Below are positions 39,185 through 49,255 of a stretch of 64,000 bases of DNA, one piece after another. Position 1 is the stretch's first letter. The number at the start of each line of letters is the position of its first letter. Made by a program: the position numbers and the translations under genes. The notes beneath the pieces are model-generated. The model searched no databases. It saw only the letters and a program-made list of their open reading frames with translations, and was not told the DNA's origin. Source of the stretch: Acheta domesticus (taxonomy: Eukaryota > Arthropoda > Insecta > Orthoptera > Gryllidae); the NCBI GenBank assembly GCA_031308135.1, contig JAHLJT010008756.1, positions 75,499,397 through 75,563,396 of the forward strand, written 5' to 3'.

Positions 39185-40495
39185 TTACTTTCCCATATAC
39201 ATACGTATATACGGAGTAATGTATATAGTACAGGGAAAGTTATGTAATGTTGCGCTTAGGTATGGTTCCACCCGAGGCGCTGCGATTTTGAAAAACTTTC
39301 TTCAAAGTTTGGGGGTACTTTACATGAAGCCCCCCGGACATTTTCAAAATTGTCTCGAAAACGGCTCAAAATTTTTTCTTTAAATTTCTTTTAAGAGTAA
39401 ATTTCTTAAATAGAGTAAAATAAGGCTATACAATAAACTTACAAAGGTGACATTTTCAGGGTTAACTCTGAATTTCCGAAAATTGCAAAAGTTTCAATTT
39501 TTCGGCATCTTCCTGCAACTCCAAAGATAGAGTTTTTTTCCTTCAAATAAAATTTGTTCTCCATACCCAGTTCTTTCTTTAAGATAATTTAGATTTTCTT
39601 GAAAATTTTAGTAGTTTTGTGCAAGTTAGAAATATAGAAAAAGAAGATTTCCTCAAAAACGGCTCCAAATTTTTTTCTTTAATCTTTCGGTAGGGATATT
39701 TCCTAATGTACTCTATGAGATGACATAAACGTGTCATTGTTTTTTCAAAACTTACAAAAATGAATTTTTTTTCCACTCTCACGTCGTTAATATTTACATT
39801 AAGGGCGATTTGTTCACATTATTATATTTATGGGTATATATGCTTTAAAAATATCCTATAAAAGTTTTTCGAGAACTCAATCATTTTTTGTGTGCCAGCA
39901 TTTGTAGAAATGCTCAAACGCCATTTTCCCATAAATACCACCAAATTTTTTCTTAAAATTTTTCCAACTGATAATGCTAATTGCAGTCATTAATATGACA
40001 AAGTTTGTTTTGGGATACTTTTTGTTTTTTCAAAAATTACACAAATGTATATTTTTTAAATCTTTGTAGACATTTTTATTTACATAAATATGTACATGTC
40101 CCGCAGTTTGCAGACGCTATTGTACTTGTGAGTTAATGTGTTTCAAATGTCTTCAAATGAAATTTTCGAAAACTCACAAAGTTTGTGTGAAAAAAAGCTT
40201 CCAATTTCGAATTTACAGTATTGCTGAAACGCTATTTTCTTAAAACGGCTCCAAATATTTTACAGAAAATTGCCATTTAGGACGAGGTTTTACTGTTCTT
40301 TAGTGTTCTTAAAATTATATTTCTATTCTACTATTAAGAAACCGAAAAATTAATAAAATGTCAAAAAAATTACTTTAGGCGGTGATAGATGGCAGCTGGC
40401 AAGAGAATCTGGCTAGTCCGAATGGCTAGGTGAGTCTAAAGGAAATAGAAAACAAATACAGGAAAATCTGTGCCATTCTGTTGCACCACTAGTTT
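39185..40495 (-). repeat. Dispersed repeat family A, near full-length, reverse
   Basis: Read on the minus strand it begins ACTAGTGGTGCAACAGAATG at 40495 and runs through 'ccagctgccatctatcaccgcc' and the 'gaaaatggcgttt' and 'aatattaacgacgtgag' modules. It ends in the ACTTTCCCTG...TACTCCGTATATACGTATG terminus near 39190. It is the clearest partner for the copy at 10433. Confidence 0.65.
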
Positions 40496-40639
40496 TTTGA
40501 TTTTTTTCCAAAAGAAAGTCCCCGATCAATCTGGTCCAACTAGAGACCTTGCGAATTGGAAATTAATTCTTCGAATAATTGAGTACATCAAACGAAGCCT
40601 TTGAAAGATTTTCAAAATTTTCTCAAAAACGTCGCAAAT

Positions 40640-40990
40640 TTTTACTTTCTCGTATACGTACGTATATACGGAATAATGTTCGTTATATTGGGAAAGTTAT
40701 GAAATGCTGTGGAAAATCAATTTCGAGATATTAACGGAAACACCTTTTGGGGTCCCCTGATACCGAAAAAGTGTTTTTGATTCAAAACATCAGTCTGTCT
40801 GTCTGTCTATCTGATGTATGTGAACAACACTAGCGTCTAAACCATACGTAGGAGTTTTCCAATATGTCAAAACAATGTACTTTGGGCGGCTATAGATGGC
40901 AGCTGGCAAGAGTATGTGGCAATTCCGAATAGCTAGCCCAGAACCAAGGAAATAGGGATAGTATGTGGCATTCTATAGGACCACTAGTTT
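40640..40990 (-). repeat. Family A, internally deleted copy, reverse
   Basis: Both ends of the family are present within about 350 bp: CACTAGT plus the ATAGAATGCCACATAC start at 40990, and the TCCGTATATACGTACG terminus at 40660-40676. The TCTGTCTGTCTGTC block lies between them. The middle modules are missing. Confidence 0.6.
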
Positions 40991-43099
40991 TCTTTCAATT
41001 TAGTCAGTAAGAATAGAGTAAATTACATTACAGTAAAATGAATCGATATCGAGTTAAGTTAAACGAATTTCCTGTGCGCGTTAAAACATAATGGAGTGAG
41101 AATACGAACAATTTCAAAATTTTAATCAATTGTCATGGGTACTAACAATTGTAGTGAAAGTATCAGGATTTTTAAGGCTGGTTCTGGAATATTATTGCTG
41201 ATTAGAAGTTAGGCGCCAAAATTTAAATAAATGGCGGATGCAGAATATGGTAACCGGTAGTTGTGTTTTCCCAGAACGAATAAATCTTTCTCATTTCACT
41301 AGTATTAAAGTCTTAGTACTTAATTGCAGAAAATCGGTTTTTAGGGTTATATTTTTCGTATATGAATACGCAGGACTTTTCTTCCGCCATATGCCATACA
41401 ACTCTAATTTTCGGGGTATATCCTTCCAGGAGGAATAGTTTGAGATAAGTAACAACTATGGTGGAAAAAGACCTTTCCACCATGGCTCCTTTCCACTATG
41501 GTAGCAACTTTCCAAACGATTTTAACTATATTATTGTGACTTGGACGTTTCTGTATAAACTTCATTAAATTACCGATGTTCAACTGATTTCATACACTTG
41601 GTAAAAAAAATAATGTGTAAGGAGGAAATAAAGTCCTCTCAAGACGACATAAAAAAACTCATAGAATTGTCTAACTTCCCTTGTTCACAAAGAAGTGCAT
41701 AAAATAAGGAAATGGTCAACTCCCATCCTCACTTTTCCATTTAGTACGTAATATTTCCACTTTCTTAGACTGGAACTGCAATAAGAAATGCATTACTGAA
41801 ATACTCTTTCGCATGCAATGAGAAAAGTCTTTTATGAAATTTCCTTTCGTAATAAAAATCTGTCTTGATAGGTCGGCATTCGTGACGAAAAATGAGAACT
41901 GGGATTCACTGTTTCGGTCTACACATTAACTTTTCTTTCAAGAACTTAGCATCGCCAATCTTCAAAATGAGATAAGATTAATTTCTGCAAAACAAGGAAG
42001 CGTTGAGAAAGCACTTCATACTATTCATTTATTTCTTTTATTTTCTGTAGATATCTTTGTCAAAAAAAAAAATAAATGTATACTCTCATGTGAATATAAG
42101 CACTGCTATTCCACTTTGGTAAAAGTGCAATTTGTGATTCCGCTAACTCACTTTTGAACTTTCTCAATAATACCCACGAATACAGAAGACTCAATATCCT
42201 CTGGATATCGTAAATGGATGTGGATAACAAAAATTAGTACACAAAGGTTGTCCAAAATATTTGTACGCGTACAAACGCGCTAGAAAGCGCTACTCTTATG
42301 CTAGGGCACAGGACCTTTTCAAGAATGATCCAGCACTTTCGGCAAAGTGAATTAGAACGGGCATTGACTGTACTCGAGTCGATCAACAGCCCCTTAAAAG
42401 CAGTGGCGTGTGGTGAAGGGCTTAGTTTGGGTAAACAATAAACTATATAAATGACCGGTACGCCATTCATTAGTTTAAAAAAGTTTTCTATTAATTTTCC
42501 TTACATAGGGTTTTGAAGTAGTAGTTAGAGTAATGTCCCGGTTTAGCCTTTCTGCCTTAATGTTTTTCTTGTCTTCAAAGTTCCACGAAACAAAACTCTT
42601 CATTAATAAATTTCAAAACGCGTATCCGTCTACGCCGCTGCCTGCGTTCAGAAGTGCCGAAACACTAGCGGACGCAATATTACTGATTGCGTAGCCTGGG
42701 GTATAACTCACATGGTAGTTTCACTTATAACGATAAACTAAAATCTGAATTAGCACGTAGAATCATAACCATATACTGCACTTAGAACTACGCACTTCAG
42801 TGTACATATGCTTATAAGCATTTATCATTAAAAGTCAAGATGTTTGTTTGAAACACTGCTTTCATTCAAGCGAGGTCCCGCAACTCAGCTGATTGCAGAC
42901 CCCACGAAACGCACCGAATACACCCGATCGCTCCTGAGCTTCCTGACGCCCCCGCGCGCCCCGCAAACACCGATGCTTGGCAAGCGCGGGCATTTCATAA
43001 CTGATAGTGTAAACGACAGCACGCCTTCGATAAATTAGATTTGTTATAAATAAAGTAAAATTTATTTTCTGTGAAATGGACCCAGATAAATTCTATACG
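40991..43099. other. Intergenic, no gene recognised
   Basis: AT-rich DNA. A GC-richer stretch at about 42855-43030 lies just before the R2-like remnant and may be its 5' junction or an unrelated insert. No domain is recognised. Confidence 0.45.
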
Positions 43100-43107
43100 C
43101 GGTACAA

Positions 43108-44174
43108 GTGGCCGAAATTAAAAGTCGTCTGGCTGGAACGAAAAATGCCACGGCTCCAGGAGCAGGTAAGACAAAAGTGAGCCACATATCTTCAGGAGCA
43201 AAAATTGAAATATTGTCCCTATTATACACTCAAATTTTGTACAGTGGCTTTGTGCCTTCCGGGAGGAAAGACATTCGCACCATCCTGATACCAAAAGAGG
43301 GTAAGGATAATAAGTTTGTCACTAACTATCGCCCCTTCACAATTAGTTCTCTGCTGTACAGAATCTTTTGGGGCATTATAGACAAACGCATTCTATCCGT
43401 GGTAAAGTTCAATTCACGACAGAAATCCCTGGACCTGGCTGTTTCGCTAATATTCAAATTCTTCACGAAACAGTCTGTGACATGCAATAAAGCTGAGGGT
43501 GGTGTCGGCGCTGTGCTACATATATCCAAAGCTTTTGACACTGTTCCTCACGCGGCGATTCGGCGAGCTCTGTCCAGGAAAGGAATCCCTGACTCCTTTA
43601 CGAATTTGGCAATGGGCTCTTACGTCGACGTTTCCACCATAATTCAGCACCCCTCAAAAGGAGTTGAGGTGCCAATTCGTACAGGCGTAAAACAAGGGGA
43701 CACCTTGTCCCCATTTTTTAATCTCATTATGGAGTGCCTGCTTGAGAAATCGGAAAACATGTAAGGATGCACGCTATTGGAATGAAGTGTGTCCGTGTTA
43801 GCATCTGCTGGCGATCTGGTGCTGTTAACAAAAGATGCTCCAGGCGCTCAATAATTGGTTGATAGTGTGATAGAATATCTTGGAGCCCTCGGAATGACAT
43901 TGTCTCCAAGTGTTCATTATTTCAAATGACAACCTTTGAAAGATCCTGGTTCAATGAGGACCTCTGTCTGGACAGGTTGGGGAGAGAATTCCTCTGGTCA
44001 TTAATGATCATACCCTAACATGCCTGGGAGTGAACTACTCTATCTGGAATGGATTCCCATGTAAAGCATCCATATCGACTTTGATGGAAGCAGTGACGGG
44101 GCTTCAGAAGGCGCATTTAAAACCCATTCAGAAGTTGGCATTACTACATTTAGTAATTGCCACATTACCTCTAC
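43108..44174 (+). pseudogene. R2-like reverse transcriptase fragment
   Basis: 43108-43764 is open for about 218 residues. Recognisable motifs are TAPGAGK (the R2 'S/TAPGPDG' region), RTILIPKEGKD, NYRPFTISSLLYRIF, ISKAFDTVPH and GVKQGDTLSP. After a stop and frameshift the motif C region reads SAGDLVLLTKDAPGAQ at about 43799-43850, and thumb-like sequence (LTCLGVNYSIW, KPIQKLALLH) continues to the insertion point. Two catalytic positions are lost: the first Asp of motif A (LH instead of LD before ISKAFD) and the first Asp of the xADD box (AGD). The enzyme cannot be active. Confidence 0.8.
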
Positions 44175-44760
44175 GGGTCATTCCATATTAAATCAACACA
44201 GTCATTTTACATCGCCATCTCAGATTCAGATGAAATTTGACACATAGATAGTATGAATGGAGAATAAGAAAACTACAAATTTTGAATAAAATATTTCCAC
44301 CCGTTTCTAAAATACAGCCATGTACAATTTTGCAAAATTGGGTTCCCGAAAATTTTTAAATTGATGTAGAACCTCACCAAATTAAGATAGAGAGCTGGAA
44401 CAGGTGTTATTTTTCAGCTTTCTTTATGGCCTTTTATAAGATATACAACTCAATAGGGATTGCGTTCAAAACGTTTTCGAAATTTGAATTTAAAATTTTG
44501 ATTTTGAGTTTTTTCAAAATGCTCATCTTCAAAAAAATTGAAAAAATCTAAAATAATCCTTGTATATTTCCAAACAGATGGTGCAAGTTTAAAAATGGGA
44601 CTGCAATGGGTTCATATGGTAATCTTTATTTAAAATGCACAATATTTACTTACTCTAGATTTTACTGATTTAAAATGCATTTTATTTCAAATTATAAGCC
44701 CTAATATATACAAATTATTAATTTAGTGTTTTTTATTGGCGAGTGTGTTGTGTTTTATTG
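44175..44760 (+). repeat. Left terminal inverted repeat
   Basis: It is the reverse complement of 46383-46979. The pairing is near perfect from GATTCAGATGAAATTTGACA (about 44224) through GTGTTTTTTATTGGCGAGTG to GTGTTTTATTG. The 20-30 bases just inside the tip differ. Confidence 0.9.
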
Positions 44761-44769
44761 TTGTTGTTA

Positions 44770-44812
<43 letters not shown>
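44761..44812. repeat. (ATT)n microsatellite
   Basis: A TTGTTGTTATTG lead-in is followed by uninterrupted ATT units up to the CCGCGG edge of the inner foldback. Confidence 0.9.
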
Positions 44813-45270
44813 ACCGCGGAATGTCATGCAATTGCATGTTTTTACGGACTGTGCACATTGAAAGGAAATGTATATAACTTTACCTATCATCAAAAATTAA
44901 ACAAATCAAGGTCACCTTTCAGTTGATGAACCAGATACGTGGGAACCTAAACATTTAAGCGAAATGAATCGTTGAGGAATGAACACCAACTTTGAGCAGC
45001 GTCAGCTGGTTATTTACCATCATGTAAAATGTTAATGATGCCCAAAGAGAAATACCCGAAAAGATCTGACTTAGATCCACTTCTCAACAAAAACCTGGTA
45101 TACTAAAATATACCGCATACATTAAAATACGCATTAAAACTAAAAAATTGCATATATGCAAAATAAAAATAGGGTAGATTTGTTTTATTTTTGGTAATAG
45201 GTAAAGTTATATACATTTCCTTTCGATATGCACAGTCAGTAAAAATTTACAATTGCATGAAGTTCCGCGG
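44813..45270. repeat. Inner foldback element between AAT microsatellites
   Basis: The left arm is 44813-44890 (ACCGCGGAATGTCATGCAAT ... GAAAGGAAATGTATATAACT). It is the reverse complement of the right arm 45192-45270 (AGTTATATACATTTCCTTTC ... TTCCGCGGT). Both arms abut AAT/ATT repeats, which fits insertion into a microsatellite. Confidence 0.8.
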
Positions 45271-45559
45271 TCTAATAATAATAATAATAATAACAATAAT
45301 AATATTATTATTATTGTCATTACAATGACCGAAGTTATTATAATAGTGACCGAAGAATGGGAAACAGAGGCATTGTTAGTGCAGCAAAAAGCATTGCGAA
45401 GAACACTAGGCAAGACACGTCGAATAACACAGACACTGAACTTCTGATGCTATTAAACATGAAATGTGAGACACAAAAAATGTTAAAGAACTAGAGGAGA
45501 GACAAACCTCTCCACGGAATATATCTAAAAAGAATTGAAGAGGTGTAGATTAATAAAGA

Positions 45560-46240
45560 TCAATCAGTTATGTGGCTTAAAAGGGGAAGAATAAAGCCAG
45601 AATCGGAAGCAAATCTAGTAGCTTGTAGCAAGATCAGGCGTTGAGAACACGGCATTATGATAAAACGGTTCTCAAAATTTCCGAAGATGGCAAATGCCGA
45701 ATTTGCCAGGAGCAAGTAGAAACCATTGATCATGTTGTCTCAGCTTGTCCAATCCTAGCAAAGACCGAATACCTGAAAAGACACGACAGAGTGTGTAGTT
45801 ACCTCCACTGGCAGATCTGTACCACCCTCGAAGTTCCAAACACATGCCCCAAGTGGTAAGAACACTCACCAAAACCAGTGACGTCTGTTGGATTGTGTAC
45901 GATATTGTACGACCAACAAATTCAAACTGATCGCACGATAGCGGCAAACAAACCGGATATAGTTATCCGGGATTTGGAGAAAAAATCGTGTTTACTTGTC
46001 GGTGGTGCTGTACCTTGCGATCGAAACTTCATTACCAAGGAGGCAGAGAAACGTCTTAAATACAAAAGTTTGGAAATCGAGATCAGCCGAATGTGGGGCG
46101 TAAAAGCACAGGTCGTCCCGATAGTTATCGGAGCTCTGGGATTTGTTCCTCAAAATTTGAGAAAGAACTTGTCTAAACTCCCAGGTAATTCAAAAGACTG
46201 GGAAGTGCAAGAAATCGCTTTACTTGGAACAGAACCTTAG
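45560..46240 (+). pseudogene. C-terminal fragment of a restriction-like-endonuclease LINE
   Basis: Readable pieces, with frameshifts, are WLKRGRIKPESEA (about 45570), QDQALRTRHY, then CRICQEQVETIDHVVSACP (CCHC knuckle, C-x2-C-x7-H-x4-C, about 45692-45750). TDRTIAANKPDIVIRDLEKK, a KEAEKRLKYKSLEIEISRMW stretch and VVPIVIGALG then lead to ALLGTE at the end. The PD...(conserved acidic/hydrophobic strand)...EK..KY order fits a PD-(D/E)XK-type nuclease domain, as at the C-terminus of endonuclease-type non-LTR elements in many invertebrates. Stop codons break the frame at 45857 and upstream. The reverse transcriptase part is missing (5' truncation). Confidence 0.7.
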
Positions 46241-46310
46241 GTAGCTGGTTGCAACCTGGAGTAGATTTTATATTCTGCCGACTCATAACATCTTTAGTCG
46301 TGATGTAGTG

Positions 46311-46311
<1 letters not shown>

Positions 46312-46370
<59 letters not shown>

Positions 46371-46378
46371 TAATAATC
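46312..46378. repeat. (AAT)n run, probable LINE 3' tail
   Basis: The repeat starts about 70 bp after the last readable codon of the LINE fragment and ends at the right inverted repeat. A simple-repeat tail of this kind is common in non-LTR elements. Confidence 0.8.
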
Positions 46379-46986
46379 ATGACAATAAAACACAACACAC
46401 TCGCCAATAAAAAACACTAAATTAATAATTTGTATATATTAGGACTTATAATTTATAATAAAATGCATTTTAAATCAGTAAAATCTAGAGTAAGTAAATA
46501 TTGTGCATTTTAAAATAAAAGATTACCATATGAACCCATTGCAGTCCCATTTTTAAACTTGCACCATCTGTTTGGAAATATACGAGGATTATTTTAGAAT
46601 TTTTTCAATTTTTTTGAAGATGAGCATTTTGAAAAAACTCAAAATCAAAATTTTAAATTCAAATTTCGAAAACGTTTTGAACGCAATCCCTATTGAGTTG
46701 TATATCTTATAAAAGGCCATAAAGAAAGCTGAAAAATAACACCTGTTCCAGCTCTTTATCTTAATTTGGTGAGGTTCTACATAAATTTAAAAATTTTCGG
46801 GAACCCAATTTTGCAAATTTTACATGGCTGTATTTCAGAAACGGGTGGAAATATTTTACTCAAAATTTGTAGTTTTCTTATTTTCCATTCATACTATCTA
46901 TGTGTCAAATTTCATCTGAATCTAAAATGGTGAAGTAGAATTTTAATTAAAACTGTGTTGATTTAATATGGAATGACCCCTACCAA

Positions 46987-47690
46987 TTGGTTTTATCGAT
47001 GCCATGTTTGTCGATGCTCAGGGAAACGGACGGTCAAATTCGAGTGGTAGTCAAACAGTTCTTACCTCTGCATATGAGTACTACAGATGGATTATTCTAC
47101 CTCGCTAAGAGAGATGGAGGACTGGGATTGCTGCGGCTCGCCCAACACGTTCCTAGGGGAGCGCTGAACCTAGGATTACGATTAGAAAAATCTGAGGATC
47201 CTATTTGCAGAAGGCTGAGCCCCTGTATGAGTTTCTACCAACGACATTAAAAACCGCCTGAACACAGACTCAACTGGCCCTATACTGAACAAGATTTAAG
47301 GGCTTAAAAGAAGAAATGCGCCGACGACGAGACAGCCGCTTGGGAAAAGCTGGGATCCCAAGGGAGAGCGGTTAGGGCGAATATAAACGATCCGATTGGA
47401 AATGCCTTTTTGAAAGATTATAATCTTCTGAAACCTAGTTTTTTATAACTGCACTGCAATTAGATCAAATACCGCTGCCAATAAAACTAACTCTTAGTAG
47501 AGAAAAGTCCAGGGAGGATGTATACTGCACGAAGTGCAAAACAGCGGTAGAAACCATTAATCACATCCTCGGTCAGTGCATTTTTACGAAATTAGCAAGA
47601 ATAAAACGGGTGGTGGTGGGCTATGCCAAGATGCACAGTCAATGCCCTCGAGTCGTCGGGGATCCCGTCTCGAGGCGATCTACTAATCTC
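46987..47690 (+). pseudogene. R2-like C-terminal region (RT tail and CCHC)
   Basis: The fragment resumes right after the CTAC duplication. QIRVVVKQFLPLHMSTTDGLFYLAKRDGGLGL and LAQHVPRGALN are hallmarks of the R2 post-RT region. Farther on CTKCKTAVETINHILGQC is the R2-type CCHC knuckle (about 47530-47585), followed by ARIKRVVVGYAK and PRVVGDPV. Stop codons and a shift at about 47250 break it. The endonuclease catalytic part is not clearly readable. Confidence 0.75.
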
Positions 47691-47879
47691 GTTAATTGCT
47701 CTCAGAAGCTCTATTAAGCTCTATACACGATTTATAAAATATGAAGCCATTTAGCATTGCTGGTGGTAAGTGCAGAAAAGGAAAGTCTTGGTCCCGTGGG
47801 GAAGTCTAGGGTACCCAGGGGATCCTAAAATGCCTAAGAATTACTTAGATACCACGACTAAGCGAGAAGTGTATGTTAT

Positions 47880-48009
47880 TTATTATAGCATAAGGAAAAC
47901 TTTCATCTAATGTGTATGGATCCTTGACCTGGAAAAAAATGTATTGCAGTAAAACGTCCGTCGTGTGTGAACAGCAATAGCACCTAACCTTCACAGAAAT
48001 ATTGCCAGA
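47880..48009 (-). repeat. Family A fragment, left of the LINE insertion
   Basis: 'ggatccttgacctggaaaaaa', 'gtaaaacgtccgtc' and 'caatagcacctaacc' are the reverse of the GGACGGACGTTT block of family A. The LINE at 48010 interrupts it, and the remainder may lie at 53599-53930. Confidence 0.45.
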
Positions 48010-48086
48010 GTCAATATTGCCACAGTCTCTCGTCAGACGCAGAGCCGAGCGGACGTGTTTTCTCTAAGCGCTCTACCTGCTGCAGG

Positions 48087-48251
48087 ATGGTGTCGACGGA
48101 GCAGTGGCGAGCGGCTATCGGCCGATGGGTCAGGGGCTGCTTGCCGCGCGGTGGCAGAGCCCGGGGGAGTGCGCAGGGGCTGGGGCTCCTTGCGAGCGTG
48201 CTGAGCGCGGCGGTGGTGGCGGTGCTATTGGCGATCGGTGGGTGGAGCTGA
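48087..48251 (+). pseudogene. Hydrophobic leader of LINE ORF1, one frame off the 2A-like motif
   Basis: An ATG at 48087 opens a 54-codon frame ending in TGA at 48249. Its last third is strongly hydrophobic (ASVLSAAVVAVLLAIGG). The ORF1 frame overlaps it, and directly after the hydrophobic run it encodes VELNPGP (48242-48262). A single-base indel near 48240 would put the leader in frame with that motif. Leader plus D-x-E-x-NPGP is the arrangement of 2A-like sequences reported at the start of ORF1 in some APE-type LINEs. Confidence 0.6.
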
Positions 48252-49255
48252 ATCCCGGCCCTCCTACTAACGGCGATATCATCGACACCATAAATAGGAA
48301 TCACCGAGAAATGATAGACAGAATTGATGTTTTGCAGGCCAGGGTCGCATCGGCAGAGGGTAAGGTGCAGTCGCTGCAGACAGCGAACGAGCGGCTGGCG
48401 CGCAAGGTTGATTACCTTGAGAACCAGTCGCGACGTAACAACATCATTGTTACTGGCATCCCGGAGCAGCAGAACGAGTCGTGGGCGGATTCGGAAAGGT
48501 GCATTCTGGGTCTAGCAGAGCAGCTGGGTGTCAGGCTGGAGCTACACGACATCGAGCGCGCGCACAGGACCGGACGACGGCGCCACGGACAGCCACGCAT
48601 GATTGTAGCCAAGCTGGCGTCATTCAGGAAGCGGGAGAAGCTGCTGCGTGCAGCCCGGGAGTATCTCTCCCGGAATTCTAGTGTGCGCGTCCGTGAGGAT
48701 TTGAGTTGGGCAGTGCGGCAAACGCGTAAGGCGTTGATACCTCTCTTGCAGGAGGCGAAAGCTAGCGGAAGGCAGGCGTCGATTCGTTTCGACAAGCTTG
48801 ACGTGTCGGGGCGTAGCTTCGTCCTAGGCGAGCTGACGGCTCGTCCGCGGGCGTGGGAGGGGGTGGAGAGGCGGGGCCCCGTGGGCTCGGCGAGGGGGCA
48901 GAACCCCAGGAGGGCGGACGTCCCCGCCGCGCTAGCGGGCGCCTCTTCGCGGCCTTCCCGGCCCGCGCCTGCGGCTGTGGCCGCGGCCGCGCCCGCGGCG
49001 GCGCCCCGTTCTGGGGTGGTACGGGGGACTGCTGACCCCGCGGCTTCGCAGGAGAGGCGGCCTCGTTCGCGGTCGCGCCGGAGGTCTCGTTCGCGATCCC
49101 GGCGGAGCTCGCGGAACTCGGTGAGTTCCGGTCGGTTCGCTGCGGACAGCTTGGAGCGGCCGTATACGAGGGCGATGGCTGCTTCAAACAACTTGCAGCA
49201 GCAGGAAACCCGCGGTGAGTCGGAATCCAGTAGTTCGCCGAATAGGCAAGAATAG
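48125..49255 (+). CDS. LINE ORF1 protein (coiled coil, L1-like RRM region, RS-rich tail)
   Basis: The frame is open from before 48104. The first ATG in frame is 48125, giving about 376 residues, with TAG at 49253-49255. In order it has the 2A-like VELNPGP motif (48242-48262), a heptad-rich coiled coil (about 48290-48425), and RRNNIIVTGIPE...IERAHRTGRR...PRMIVAKL...KREKLLRAAREY. This matches the RNA-binding region of L1-type ORF1 proteins (Transposase_22-like). An Ala/Pro-rich linker follows, then an RS-repeat basic tail (RPRSRSRRRSRSRSRR). The GC-rich base use of this frame contrasts with the AT-rich ORF2. The role is binding LINE RNA in the ribonucleoprotein. The frame is intact downstream of the probable leader indel. 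Confidence 0.8.
   Translation: MGQGLLAARWQSPGECAGAGAPCERAERGGGGGAIGDRWVELNPGPPTNGDIIDTINRNHREMIDRIDVLQARVASAEGKVQSLQTANERLARKVDYLENQSRRNNIIVTGIPEQQNESWADSERCILGLAEQLGVRLELHDIERAHRTGRRRHGQPRMIVAKLASFRKREKLLRAAREYLSRNSSVRVREDLSWAVRQTRKALIPLLQEAKASGRQASIRFDKLDVSGRSFVLGELTARPRAWEGVERRGPVGSARGQNPRRADVPAALAGASSRPSRPAPAAVAAAAPAAAPRSGVVRGTADPAASQERRPRSRSRRRSRSRSRRSSRNSVSSGRFAADSLERPYTRAMAASNNLQQQETRGESESSSSPNRQE

Larger units (their letters stand above)
44175..46979. mobile_element. DNA transposon-like element with ~590-bp terminal inverted repeats
   Basis: The ends are GGGTCATTCCATATTAAATC and its reverse complement. The inverted repeats (44175-44760 and 46383-46979) are nearly identical apart from a diverged patch close to the tips. 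CTAC flanks both sides (44171-44174 and 46980-46983), a 4-bp target-site duplication. No transposase is encoded: the interior has microsatellites, a foldback repeat and a LINE fragment. Four-base duplications occur in some superfamilies such as Sola, but I cannot assign this one. Confidence 0.85.
43100..47760 (+). mobile_element. Decayed R2-like non-LTR retrotransposon, split by another transposon
   Basis: An R2-type reverse transcriptase core lies at 43108-44174, and its C-terminal region, including a CCHC knuckle, resumes at 46981 and fades near 47760. The 2.8-kb element at 44175-46979 interrupts it. There is no 28S rDNA around it, so this copy is not at the canonical R2 site. It has frameshifts, stop codons and lost catalytic residues. 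The N-terminal DNA-binding part is missing. It is a fossil. Confidence 0.75.

Noticed and set aside
45457..45470. ATGAAAT followed by GTGAGA, like the micro first exon of the P2C gene
   Set aside because: It lies in the degenerate LINE fragment, has no TATA box at the proper distance and no ChtBD2 exon downstream on that strand within reach.
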